Origin: Bombardia bombarda
Taxonomy: Eukaryota; Ascomycota; Sordariomycetes; Sordariales; Lasiosphaeriaceae
Direction of reading: 5' to 3'
NCBI GenBank assembly: GCA_030512295.1
Contig: JAULSR010000005.1
Coordinates: 248,001 to 312,000 of the forward strand
Length of the DNA: 64,000 nt
The number at the start of each line of letters is the position of its first letter. Positions within the stretch are counted from its first letter, which is position 1. Below the pieces are notes generated by a model that saw only the letters and a program-made list of their open reading frames with translations, made no database searches and had not been told where the DNA came from. This document shows, piece by piece, positions 1 to 11,643 of the stretch. The position numbers and the translations under genes are program-made.

Positions 1-1383
1 GCTGCTCTCCCCATTACGATTCATCCCAGGCTAGCCAAGGGGGCGATCGCAGGAGAGGGATTCGAGGATGTCGGGGACGGGGGCAAGGGCGCTGCTTGCC
101 GTGAACGACGCCACTGTCCCCGGTGGAGGATATGAGATTGGCTGAATACGTGGCGGGAAGTCCGGAACCGCTATCTGTGGAGTTTGATGGGGATATGAGG
201 CCATGGCCATGCGTCACTGGTGCTGCGCGGCCTGTCTCGAAACCACTCCCGCATTGTTTGTCTTACAAACATGCCATTACACGCATCACATCTTCGGCCC
301 GTCAACCAGGTCTTTACAGAGAATAGCAGCGAATGGACTGCCCAGTGGTGTTCCCCACTTTGCCCGTGGTGTTGTGCCACAGCACAGGGCTTTGAGGCCT
401 GGGCACAGTCCTTTGACGTGCCGTGCCCAACGACGACGGGCTGCTTGTCTCATACGCGCCGGTCTTGTCGCTGTCAGGAAATCGTTGGGTCTCACCGGAG
501 GAAGGAGGGAGGGGTAGGCGCAGAGCATAGTCGAATGGGCTTCTACGAAAGCAGGCCTGGCTTCCTCTCCGGTCAGTATGGGCCAAAGGCAAAATGGCTC
601 ACCGGTTGGCTGTCTGGAAGCACACTTACTGCCTTAGGTGGGCCCATCATGTGTCGCGGGGCTCAGGTTGGACGAAGATGCGCAGGAGGCCCTCGTCGAT
701 TTGGCATCAAGCCCGGGAGCCGGAAACCGCCTTGGCTTTCTGCTCACTCGGGAGGCCTCGTGACAAGACGATCCAGAGCTTGGGTGTCAGACACCATGCA
801 TGTGGTGAAAAGAATGATGACAATGTTATGCAAGCAGATGATCTATCTCTCGCTCTCAGGGAAAACAACGGATCCATACAGGAGGCAGCTTTCTTTTGTC
901 TTTGGTGCGAGTGCGGTAGGCGGGCAGGCGGGTGGGCAGTCATTTCAGGCAAGCAAGCAATCAAACACAGGCAGCGAATTCTTTGTGACATGGCAGCATG
1001 GCAGCATGACAGGGGCATGCAGGCTCGTTCGGATCAGATGAGACGCCTGAAAGGACGACTTGAAGGGACAAACAGGGCGTTCGCGCCCAGGATAGGCCAG
1101 AGAGCCATACGCCTGATTCGGGCGCATGCCACTACTATCAGGGTAATCGAGCGAAGCTCGACACCCGATTCGCGTGAGGCATCACCCACGACTGGCCATC
1201 GTATCGACCAGGAGGGCTAAGAATAGCAGCCGCGACAATAGGACAGGCGAGCAGACAGGCGGGAGGGCGGGCACTCAATTCTCGGTGCTGCATGCAAAAG
1301 AATACCGGATGCTGCTTGTTGGGTAATGGATGATGGTTGCAGAACTGCGAATGATATTGGCGGCGTATTCAAGGCCTACTGCA

Positions 1384-1416
<33 letters not shown>

Positions 1417-3104
1417 ATGTTCTCAATAATGCCCAGCTGACTGACCGAGCTCCATACCCACGGCCTATCGGGTAAGAAGAATGACGAGGGAAGGGTTCAT
1501 GCAAACAAAAAGAAGAAAGAGGGCAAATGAAGGTGTCAGGATGGTGTGCCTTGGTGTGTGGTACGCTCATCTTCCCAGTCCTCTCGGCGTTGAGTTTGTA
1601 ACGAATGCAGGTTTAAAACTAAGTTCTATACCTATCTAAGGTCAAGTCAGGTCAGAGAGTGAGGAGAGATTTGACGAGTAGAGGTTTGTTGTCTTGGCTG
1701 GTACAGTACCCCGGCTGCCTTGTGGCCCCCTTTTTTATGGTTTGGTATTCTTTATCTGATGCAAGTCATCTCCACATGGATACGGAACAGGGTCGACAAG
1801 GTGACTTAACAAGCCAACCCTAGACGAAAGAGATGCCCTTAGCAGTTGCCTATTCCAGCTAGATGGTCTGGCTCCAGCAGCAACTGGAGGGCTGAAACGA
1901 CTTGCAAGGGTGATTGGGAGGAGGAAAACAACATGATTGTCAGTAGCAGTGGTGCAGCATAACCAGTCTCCAGTACATTGCTGGACCTCCAGTGTGAGAC
2001 ACAGCCAAACATAGCACGACACGGATTCTGATGCACACCCGCCTGCTAAGATGGAGACACCTACCTAAAATGGACGATGGGGGTTTTTTGTTCAGGGCAC
2101 TGGCCTGTGGCTACAATTCTGGGCCCGTCAAGTCCGGGCCAGCCTCCCCGGACCCGTTCTCGGGCTGTTTTCCGGGGTGCTGCTAGCGGTCATGGATGCT
2201 AATGCGAGACAAACAGCCCTGGCCAGGCACTAAACAAACCCAAACGGGGTTTGTGAGTGGGGTTTTGTCCTGTGGGACGCAGGGCGCGCAAGTCCCGGAG
2301 TACTTCGATATCCAGGAACCTCCAACTTTATCTACGGCCCATTTGGACTATGGGTGACTTAGCTACCTAGGTACCTGCGGCATTAGTCACGCCAACCAAC
2401 CCGGGAACAAAGGGAGCAAAAGGACCTCTCTAGACTACCTTTTTCAGGGTACCTACCTAGATGTCAAGGTGCTGTATGTATGTACATTACAGTACATGGA
2501 AAAAAGCATTAGGTAAACCAACAGCGCAATGCCCGATCCCGGATTGCTCTAGCGCCCAGTCATAATTCCAGTCATCTTTCCAGTCATCTTTCAACTGCTT
2601 ACCTTCGTTCAGCGAATGACGTATATCTGTATGACGCAGCAACGACAGACAGCGACCAAGCGGCCAACGGCCGGGCATGTACATACATGTTGCAGTGAGT
2701 CACCACAGGTAGCTATTGCCAATTCTTTTTTAGTTTTTCTTTTTCTTTGCCTCAGCGCGCATTCCCAATCGGGCCACCTCGGTGGGGATTGCCCTGGGCG
2801 GGCGCAGTTGGTTGGCTGCTTGCTTACCTGAGCGACGAACGGAGGAGGAAGCAAAGTCACAGACAGTACCTACTACTACTGCCCAGAAGTCACGCCAGGC
2901 ATTTTATTTCAATTTATCTTATTTTTTATTATTGTAAACATTATTCTGTCAATTTTTGCCTGCTGCCAGCAGGTCGTCGCCTTCGTGTTATTGCTGCGAG
3001 TTCCCGTCTGGAACTGCACATCTGACCGAACCCCGCCCGTTCTGTCCATCCATTCATTCATCACGACATCACCAGTCATCAAGTTCTGAGGGTGAGTGAG
3101 CGTG
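1..3104. other. Gene-free 5' region with simple repeats
   Basis: I see no coding region I can support here. The longest open frame (220-1041, +) has no recognisable motif and a random-looking composition. The stretch holds a six-base tandem repeat at 1385-1416, a small hairpin near 1149-1163 (GAGC-GAA-GCTC core), copies of the TACCTAGGTA-type palindrome at 2363-2377 and about 2449-2460, and a pyrimidine-rich tract around 2730-2960 that may belong to the promoter and leader of the gene starting at 3105. Confidence 0.5.
1385..1416. repeat. Hexanucleotide tandem repeat (CCGCGT)n
   Basis: About five perfect copies of the six-base unit CCGCGT occupy 32 bases. No gene overlaps them. This is an ordinary short microsatellite. 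Confidence 0.85.
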
Positions 3105-4206
3105 ATGCCGAAGAAACGACGCCACCAGTTCAAGTTCTCCAAGCCGCCGCAGTCTGCCGCTCCGGCGTCGCTCAGCATCGCCGGCATCGCCGGCAGCAGT
3201 GGCAGTCAACACCATGGTGTGTCTTTACACTATTTCGCCCATCTCTTTTGCCCCTTTACCTCCTCCCCCAAGTACACTACATCGACCCCCTGTCCCGTAG
3301 TACTTTGTGCTCCCATCATCCTGGTGTCAACACCGCCCCTGCATACACACACACCTACCCTGGCCACCCTCCCCCATAGTCCATACTGACTGGCATCACA
3401 GGACAAGCAGGCAGTGGCAGTGGCAGTGGTAGTCGCAGCGTCAACGAGCTGCTCGCCGATCTGCGCCGCTCGGGCGCGAACAGCGGCGGCCATCGTCACG
3501 ACCTAGAGGTTCATCCAACGGTTCCGCCGCTGCTCCGCGATATCCTGCAGCATCCCGAGACGCCCCCGCCGCGCCCCCGCCGTCCGGTGAGGTATGATGC
3601 CGCCGGGCGGAGGTTGCCTCCTGGCCCGGCCCCGCCGAGCAGCTGGACCTCTGGCTTGCTGTCGGGTTTGTCAGCCCAATCTGCTGGGGCGCAGCAGCAG
3701 CAATCCGGCTGGGATAGGTACGCGCTGCACTCTCCGCTGCCGGGGCAGTATCTGCCCGAGCGGGGGAGCCTGATAGATATTGTGCTGCGCAGGATCGCGC
3801 TGGACTGGGAGTTTCAGAAGAGCTATAATCGCTATTATCTCTATAGTCTACCCACGCATCTTAGGGTTGCGCTGGTTACGTATTTGGGTATCTCGGGGAG
3901 AGAAGGGCAAGGGGGTGATGTTGGTGGTGGTGTGTCGTTGGCAGATCTTCGGGCGTTGTTACTGCCTCCTGTTGAGGATGAGCAGGATGACTCCAGTAGC
4001 GTTGATGGTGAAGTTAATGTCAGTGAGGACTCATCACCAGCAGCAGACCACCTGCCCCCGTCTGAAGTAAACAACGACCTCCACCACTTCGACCTCACCG
4101 GCTCTATAGGCCGTTCCCTCAAACTCCGCGAGCTATCAGACCTCCTCTCGCCCCCGCGCATAGCCACTACTTCTACCCTTGATCCCAAAGAATCATGGGA
4201 CGCCCC

Positions 4207-4240
<34 letters not shown>

Positions 4241-4885
4241 AATAATAACAACAGTAATCACCACCAATCAGCCGTCCCCCGCCCGCTCCTCCCCAACCTA
4301 ACACACCTCTCCCTCGCGCTCTACCCAAACACCACCTCCAATAACAAAATGTCCATCTCGTGGCGCCATCTCCTCGCCTTCGCATCCCATCTGCCCAACG
4401 CCGCCACCCTGACGCACCTCAGCCTAGCCTACTGGCCCGAGCCCTCGCTCACGCCCAACGCCAAGTTCGCGTCCTTTGTATCCGTCCACGGCCGGGTGGT
4501 GCAGTACGGCGGCACGGGCCCGTACAGCCATAGTCTCGATGACGACTGGGTCGAGGCGGTCATGGTGCTGAGCAGGCTGAGCAGGAGTCTGTACGGGCTC
4601 GAGTGGCTGGACCTGAGCGGGTGCGGGGGGTGGATGCCGGCGCTGTGGGAGAGCGCGGGCCATGATGTGGTGGATTGGGTGGGGAGCTGGGGCAAGGTTG
4701 GGGTTGTTGTTTTGGGGGATGGGGGAGACAATAGCGATGAGAGGGGAGACGATGAGCAGAGGAAGAAGAGGGAGAGGGAGCGGGAGAGGGAGGTGGGGAT
4801 TGCGAGGAGGCTGGAGAGGTATGTTCGGGGGAGGAGGAGGAGTAAGGGGATGGGAGGGGGGAGGGGGATTGAGGTTTTGATATGA
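3105..4885 (+). CDS. Conserved fungal leucine-rich (RNI-like) protein
   Basis: Two exons, 3105-3216 and 3402-4885, give 531 residues. The 185-nt intron has a GTGTGT donor, a CTGAC branch site at 3385-3389 and an ACAG acceptor, and joins in frame. The start is the first ATG in this frame, encoding MPKKRRHQFKFSK, a basic N-terminus typical of this ascomycete family. The N-terminal third carries a SVNELLADLRR helix and a Pro/Arg-rich linker. The middle holds an Asp run (11 GAC codons at 4208-4240) followed by Asn/His. The second half has leucine-rich segments (LPNLTHLSLALYP, LTHLSLAYWP, LYGLEWLDLSGC), and the C-terminus is very charged. As I recall, homologues in fungal databases are sometimes labelled tafazzin, but I see no acyltransferase HX4D motif, so I would not use that name. 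The molecular role is unknown; protein-protein interaction through the leucine-rich part is an inference. Confidence 0.85.
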
Positions 4886-6091
4886 GTGAATGGCTGCAAG
4901 AGATAGGGTGGTGTGTTATATAGCCTTGGCGTGTGTTTGCAGAGCTGATAGCTGGGTGCATATGTATGGCAAAGTGTTGGCAGAGTAACTGATTGGCCAG
5001 GGGCTGGTCGGGTAGATAGATGGAAAGACAGTACATATTGACTATGAGTTGGTTATCCCGGGAGCAACATGCTTGTTGTTATGTAGAAGGGCGTTAATGT
5101 CGATATGGGTAACTCTGTTTACTCCAGTTTCTGTGGGTGGTATCCTGGTGCTTCTGGCGGTTGTCGTGATGTTTCAAATACAAAAGGTGATGGTTTTGCG
5201 AAGCTGTCAGACAGTGATAGTGACATGCTCATCTGCTTTCTTCTTGTTTGTTTCAGTATTCTCTGTAGCTCTTGTAACCTTATCAACTATCTTTCCACCT
5301 CTGCGAACTTTCTTGTGCAATTATTTCTTCCTCACGTCATTTTCTTCATATTTTCTTTATTTTTTTTTATTTTTTTTGTTATCATCCTCTTAATCCTCCC
5401 TTTCTTCTGAACTTAGTCTTTGATAAAGCCTGATCGGTATTGGTATTGGTGTTCTTAACAATGCTATTGAGACGCCTGTAGTCTTTCCTTTTTCCTTATC
5501 AATTTACTCTACATCCATTCTTGATCTGGCACTGTATTTGACTGTCCATTATAAATTGTAGCAGACTGTCTACTAAAATGTCCAATCAGTATAGAATTAC
5601 TGTTGTTTCTCATGATATTTTTCATTCAACCCGTCCGAAAGCCTACTGGGCTGCATTGGCCGACAAGGTTCTCAGCGAGGGGTGACGTGCTGATTTCCAG
5701 TGATGTCCATCGTCACGTGGGGCGACAGGCGCTAATAACGAGCTGGAAGCTCTGGCTAACAGCGCATCTTTGGATCCATGTCCGCCACGCGCTGCGGGCT
5801 GCGGGCTGCGGGCTGCGGGCTGCGGGCTGCGGAACCATGCCGGGGGCCCGTTGTTGCAGAGAGAGACAGACCTGGAGCCGTCGATTTGGAGCCCCAACCA
5901 GCAACTAACGACCACTGTTCAAACTACCGGGCAGGTAATCCATGGATGATGCACATGATTCTGTTGCTGTTCGCTACCACGACCTCCACCACCACCACAA
6001 CTCAGCAACAAGACAATAAATACACTTTGAGGCCAATGCGTCCAGCGTCGTGCGTCCAGCGTCGTAATTGCCACTACTCTCGCCGACAGGA
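4886..6091. other. Intergenic region with GC-rich heptamer repeat
   Basis: No gene seen. It contains a T-rich tract (about 5330-5400) and a seven-base tandem repeat at 5791-5832. The last part is the upstream region of the Trs85 gene; CGACAG at 6085-6090 immediately before its ATG could be a 3' splice site of a leader intron, but this is not established. Confidence 0.5.
5791..5832. repeat. Heptamer tandem repeat (GCTGCGG)6
   Basis: Six perfect copies of a seven-base unit (42 bases) lie about 260 bases upstream of the Trs85 start codon, in non-coding sequence. Confidence 0.9.
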
Positions 6092-8719
6092 ATGCCGCCG
6101 TTGCAAGATGACCCGCTCGCCGAGTCGCTGCAGTCGCTGCCCATGGCTGCCTCGGCCATGAGACTGCCCAACCACAACAACCACAACAACCACAACAACC
6201 AGCGCCAGCGACAGACGGCTCCCCTCCCCCTCAGCATGTCCATGTCCATGTCCGAGACCTCGCTGCCCTTCCGCGAAGGCCGACGGTCGACGCCTCCCTC
6301 GGCCGCCTCGCTCTTCCGATCGACCCTCGCCAGTCCGCCCACGTCGCGATCCTCGTCCCCCGGGGGCATACGCTCGCCCGCGCGCACCCTCTCGGGCTCC
6401 GTCTTTGGCGCCGGCAGCTTCAAGCAGTCGCTGCTCGACACCGACGCCGCCGACAACCCGGGCGACCCCCTCAACCTCATACTCAAGAGCTTCGTGCCCC
6501 ACATCGCCATCCACGGGTCCAAAGATGTCGACGGCCTGGTGGCCGAGAAGGGCTTCCGCGGCGGCCTGTGGGAGCTCCTGCGGCCCTTTGGCGAGCGCAT
6601 CCAGGGCAAGGTCACCATCAGGGACAGCAACGGCGGCGCCCGTCCCTGGGACGACTTTGCCGTGCGCTTCACCCGCTTCGGCGAGGGCGTCGAGGAGCCC
6701 GAGAAGCCGGCTACAGCTACAGCTACAGCTACAGCTACAGCTACAGCTACAAGTACAGCTACAACACAAACAGCAACAGATCCCCTGTCCATAAGAAGCA
6801 CCAAAGACGCAGACCTCATCGCCCAGGTCGAGGCCGTCGTCGAGCGCCACCTGCACTACGCCGAGGACGCCTGCAACGGCAACGTCTCGCCCACGACGCC
6901 GACCCGCCGCGGCCTCGACACCGACGCCACCTCGCCCTACTACGCCCTCTACCTGCGGCGCCTGCTGTCGGGCATGCCGCTGGCCTGCCACGAGTCCTTC
7001 GCGCACCCGGTCGCCTGCGTCATGGCCATCAGCTCGCGCAACCCGTCGCCCATCGAGGCCCTGCGCCGGCTCTACACCGAGACCAGCAGCCACGGCGACC
7101 GCCGCCTGCCGCTGTGGGTCGACGGCGAGTACCTGCGCTACTACGTGCTCGTGCACGACGAGGAGCAGAGCGACATCACCAAGAGCATGGCCCTCTTCGA
7201 CCAGATGAAGCGCCACTTTGGCCTGCACTGCCACCTGCTGCGCATCCGCAGCAGCCAGAGCGCCGAGACCGACGACGACAGCATACCGCTGCCGCGCAGC
7301 GACTGGATGACGGCCGCGGAGGAGCTGCAGGAGATACGACGGCACGATGCGGATTACTACCAAGAGGAGGACGCCACTGATGATGACGACGAGGGGGAAG
7401 AAATCCGCTTCCACGACGACCCAGACAGCACGACCCGCCACATCTACGAGAGCGACGCCACCGCCATCCGCACCTTTGTCCGCGAGATGGTGACCCAGTC
7501 TGTGATACCCACCATGGAGCGCAACATTTCGGTCTGGAACGACCAGGTCGCGAGCCGGCGCCGGGGCCTGTCGGGCCGCTTCATGAGCCTGTCCAAGCGC
7601 TGGACCGCCTTTGGGTCTTCCTCCTCTTCTTCCCCAACCAAACAAACGTCTGGGGCAAACAACTACGAGGCCCTGGGCTTCTACCGCCCCGACGCGCCCG
7701 AGGCCATCATGCGCCGCCTCGCCGACTTTGCGTTCATGCTCCGCGACTGGAAGCTCGCCATGTCGACGTACGAGTTGCTGCGGGGCGACTTCCAGAACGA
7801 TAAAGCGTGGCGCTATCATGCTGCCGCCAATGAAATGGCGGCGCTGAGTCTGCTGATCATGCCGCAGAGCATGAGCAGCAAGACGAGGCTGGATATCATC
7901 AGTGGCATGCTCGAGGCGGCCTGGTACTCGTATCATACCAGGTGTGGGGCGACGTATGGGGCTGTGCGGTGCACCGTGCTGGCGCTGGAGCTGCTGCGGT
8001 TGCGGGGTGGCGGGTCGGCGATTGACGAGAGCGTGAGGTGGGGGATGAGGTTGCTTGAGGGGGGCATGCTTGGAAGGAGGGGGTGGGGGATGCGTTGCTG
8101 AAGGAGAGGATGGCGGTTTGCTATGCGAGTAAGAAGGGGGCTGTTGTTGGTGTCGGCGGGGGGGGGATAATGGGACCATGATGAATCTTGGGGGAGGAGG
8201 AGGAAGTCGGCGCTTTGGAGCGTGCTGGCGGCTGAGGCGTGGATTGCAAGGGGGTTGTATGTGCAGGCGGGCAGGTGTCTTGGGGAGGCGAGGAGGATGT
8301 ATGAGGAGTTGCCGGGGGGTGTTGGGGTGGAGAAGTTTGTGGTTGCGAGGGAGTTTTTGGAGGAGCTGGAGGGGAGGTTGAGGGTGGGGTTGGGGGTGAG
8401 GATGGGGGATGTTGATATTGGGAGGGGAGGGGAAGATGGGGAGGAGGAGGATTTAATGGATTTGAATGGAGATGGGGGGAGGGATGATGTTGATGAGGAA
8501 AGTGAGACGTTGGGGGATGGGAGGAGAAAGAGGCCGGGTAGTATTATTATTGGGGATGGGGGACTAGAGGCGGCGCCGCCTCTGACGCCGCTACTACCCG
8601 TGAGGTTATCGTCGCCGGATGAGAATAGCATGAGGGCGGAACGGGAGAGGTCTAGGGATAGAGATAGAGATAGTGGGTCTGGGGTAGGGGGTGGGAATGG
8701 GAATGATGGGTTTGGGTAA
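6092..8719 (+). CDS. trs85: TRAPPIII subunit Trs85 (TRAPPC8-like), frameshifted near 3' end
   Basis: Trs85 is the TRAPPIII-specific subunit that directs this Rab1/Ypt1 exchange factor to autophagy and Golgi membranes. The start is the ATG at 6092. The family signature follows a disordered N-terminus of about 125 residues: LILKSFVPHIAIHGS, then EKGFRGGLWELLRPFGERI and VTIRDSNGGARPWDDFAVRF. A GCTACA repeat at 6710-6765 encodes an Ala/Thr run. The first frame stops at 8099-8101, but coding resemblance continues. After a one-base shift near 8072-8080 the sequence reads GDALLKERMAVCYASKK, and the original frame resumes with RRKSALWSVLAAEAW and runs to the stop at 8719. The change between these involves the G9 run at 8158-8166 and the purine tract at 8185-8198. 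Restoring three missing bases gives 877 codons (876 aa), a normal length for the family. No GT-AG intron fits all three frames. An assembly error is more likely than a pseudogene. Confidence 0.82.
6710..6765 (+). repeat. Coding hexamer repeat (GCTACA)n in Trs85
   Basis: About seven perfect and two imperfect copies of GCTACA encode alternating Ala-Thr inside a linker of the Trs85 protein. Unit length is a multiple of three, so variation in copy number would not break the frame. Confidence 0.9.
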
Positions 8720-10071
8720 TGAGACTCATGAGATAGCTAGGGCAAGCAGCTGCACCTTGGATGAGAAACAGAAAGACGGGAAGAAATAGATGGTTTATGT
8801 GTATATGGTATGGTATCGAATAAGTTGCGGTCTGTATGGCCGCGGTGCATCATGCAACTTGGATACCGGGCCGGAGGAGGTTTGGCCATGGTGTTTGTTT
8901 GTAGGGCTCGCCAGCAGAATCAGAATCAACCCCTGACCCCCCTCCCTCGGTGGACTGCAGCCATAGCCACAGTTTAATCCACTCCTTGTGAATTCAGCTG
9001 GCCATGGGTCGTTATGTTTCGACCTTCCAACTTGGGACTTGCAATGTGCTTGCTCAGGATGTGTGTCGTTGCGTTATGTCGGCTCCAGGTTGGTCGTGAT
9101 GGTTGCTGGCATGGGTTGTTCCATAGGCATCTATCAGCTTTCTGGGAGCTTCTGAGCTGGTAGTTGACTCTGGCAAATGTCTTGATGTTGGGTTGGCTGA
9201 CTGGATATCAATTTAACAGCATATACTCAACTCCTCCGTGCTTGCCTTCCCACCCCTTAAATTTATTTCTATTTTCTCCCTCTTTTTCACAGTTATCATT
9301 ATTCCACTCCCACACCTGATGCATACCGGACACTCCCCCCCTGTTTTGGCTATTGAAAAGTAAGGCGTGCCAAGGCGGCTCAAAGGTTGCACTGAAGTCT
9401 GAGACAGTGTGCTATGCTGTAGGTAACTGCCCCGTAAACAAATGTCCAATCATGGGATAGGGGTCCGCCGAAACAAGCAACATTCTTCTGCCCGTCACGT
9501 GGAGGAGCTGGAGGCCTCCCACGATATGCCTTTATTCTGCACAACTGATCCTACACTACATGTAGGCTATTCTACATTGTCGAATACGAAGTTGCTGGTG
9601 GTGTTGCTGTTGCATCCAGTTGACGTGTTAGAAGAAGAGACAGCGGAGCGGGTATTGACATTGCCTTAGCTGTTCGTTAAAATACGTAACACACTACCTT
9701 GGGTATTTGATACCTACCTGAGCTGTGTATATGGTTGCCTATCAACTGCTTTGCATGCATCTAGTACACGATAACAAGCTGTCAGGCTCGTCAAAGAAGT
9801 ATAGATACTCTGTGAGTGGCAATTCAAAAGGAGCCGTTTGTCTTGATAGCCTGGTCATCGATCGTCTGTAACTAAACAATAGAGGATTACGACGTAAACA
9901 ACAGGGAGGCCTCAGAATAGCTCGAGGCTGGGAGACATCCGGCATGTTTGAAGAAATATATAATACTAACCGGTGTTTGCTGTTTCTCCTTCATCTCACG
10001 CCGCCGACAGTTGCACACTTACCTCTTACTCCTCCTAAAATACTCCCTCATAGCACACACAGCAACTCAAG
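8720..10071. other. Intergenic region, no gene seen
   Basis: The stretch between Trs85 and the wall-protein pair contains no open frame with recognisable content. One TACCTACCT-type motif lies near 9712-9719. It presumably contains the Trs85 terminator and the promoter of the degenerate wall-protein copy. Confidence 0.5.
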
Positions 10072-10980
10072 ATGATTCGAACTGTGGTCCTACTGCCCGC
10101 CCTCGCCGGCCCGGCCCTCTCTCAGTCGACGTCAGTCCTCAAGCTCTACCTCCCCGGGCTTGGACATCAGCAGATTGAGGGCTCCGTCATTGCGGCCAGC
10201 TCGTCCACGACCTCATACTTCTTTTCATGCCATACCGAGGCTACAGCGACGTGTTGCTTCGGCTTGCGCAGCGGCTTGCTGTATACCGCGGCCCCGTCGT
10301 CGCTCGAGTGGCACCATACGTACTCAGATTTACAGTCAGTAGTTGCCCGTTCCTCAAGCAACTCTTGGGTGTGGGCTTCTTGCCCATCGTCCCCCCTGTT
10401 TAGGACAGATGGATGGATGAGAACTTCAGCTCATGCTCCTGCCATGTTATCCTCTCCCGCTGACACCTGTAACTCATAACCTCATCCACCGCCTGCGTCA
10501 TCGAGTCCGGCACGGCCACCTGCACAGGCTTCACTGAGCGTTTGATTTTTGCGTAGACCTTCACCCTCACTGCTGGCAAGTCCAGCGGGTAGACCTTCAC
10601 AAAAGAGGCCACCAGAGAGCTCGATTCGTATACACAGACCCTCACGGGGTACGCCGAGCTATACACGACCGCCACATTGACGGCCGGTTTGGAGAAGCTG
10701 ACAGCTACTGTTGAGATGGGCTCGACGTCCACGATCTTGTCGACGACGATCCCGCCTTCAAGCTCGATATCGACTTCGACCTCGACTTCGACTTCGATAT
10801 CGACTTCAACCTCGGCTTCGGACGCGGCAGAGGCAAGTGGTCGTGCTCAAACTTTGGCCAGCACGGGTGGTGGCGGCGCGAGGATAACGCAGCATCCTGC
10901 AGCAGCAGTGATGGGAGGCCTTGATATAGTCTGGCTGGAAGTAATAGTCCCGGGATTGGTCTGGAAATACGAAGCAACAA
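10072..10980 (+). pseudogene. Degenerate copy of the GPI-type wall protein at 11644
   Basis: The first 88 codons start with a signal-peptide-like MIRTVVLLPALAGPALSQ and align with the intact neighbour: LPGLGHQQIEGSVIA against LPQLGDNTAIVGSVVA, and SSLEWHHTYSDL against STLEWHLTYADV. Homology resumes further on with ITSSTACVIESGTATCTG, then QTLTGYAELY and TLTAGLEKLTA, ending in a Ser/Thr-rich tail. In between the frame is broken by a TAA at 10478-10480 and by two TAGs, the second at 10590-10592. The C-terminal hydrophobic anchor signal of the intact copy is not preserved in frame. The intact copy has no intron. I could not find donor and acceptor sites that remove all the stops, so I call it a pseudogene; a multi-intron gene with a sequence error is the alternative. 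A tandem duplication with decay of the upstream copy is the simplest reading. Confidence 0.6.
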
Positions 10981-11643
10981 TATCGGGATGGAGGTGGTAT
11001 TCTGCAGTCAAATGAAACAATCAATGCGGACGGAGATTATTTTGCCATGGCCCAAGTTTTGGCCAAAACAGGTTGTTAGTATATCCATTTGCCCTAGCGG
11101 TTCCGGAGCGGGCCTTTGGGAAATGGCCCACAGGCAGACAGAGGCAGTCAGGTCGTGCTTTCCATGGAGGAAAATATGAGAAATTACTCGGACGAGATAA
11201 CGTTTGGTTATCATGTCATGCCATGCCTCGCTCTTCTTCAAACGGTAAGAGCCGCGGTCAAATAGCGGGTCAGGAGGCCAAGCACTTTCCCCAGATCTTT
11301 CCTTGCTTGTTTGCCTTTTCCCCCTGCCAAGCCTGCCAGGATCTTGAATACAGGAAATCGCCGCTACCGGGTTGGGGTTACGATGAAACCGCGACAGACC
11401 CCAATCCAGGTCCTTTGTTGGTTGATGATCTCGGTGGGGATCTTATCTTATAACATTGCTCCTTCCCGCATTTTTAAAGCTTTGGTTCCTGCATCGTTTT
11501 TACCCGTGGCTTCTCAACTGCTGCACGCAACCCATCCGCTCGTTTTTGCATCCACCATCCCGCTGTCGCTCCTTCTTGGCAGACCCGAACCACGTTTCGT
11601 CCCATCTTTTCACCAATAAACAATCTCTAAAATAAGCCCGAAA

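Noticed and set aside
220..1220. Overlapping plus-strand open frames of 273 and 208 residues
   Set aside because: No domain, signal peptide or splice structure; both frames are equally open over the same DNA, which suggests chance.
3105..4885. Tafazzin label for the first gene
   Set aside because: Database entries for this family sometimes carry the name, as I recall, but the acyltransferase HX4D motif is absent.
6074..8179. 701-residue open frame on the minus strand across Trs85
   Set aside because: It is antisense to a gene with strong GC-rich third positions, which keeps the opposite frame open. Its composition is low-complexity and no motif is visible.
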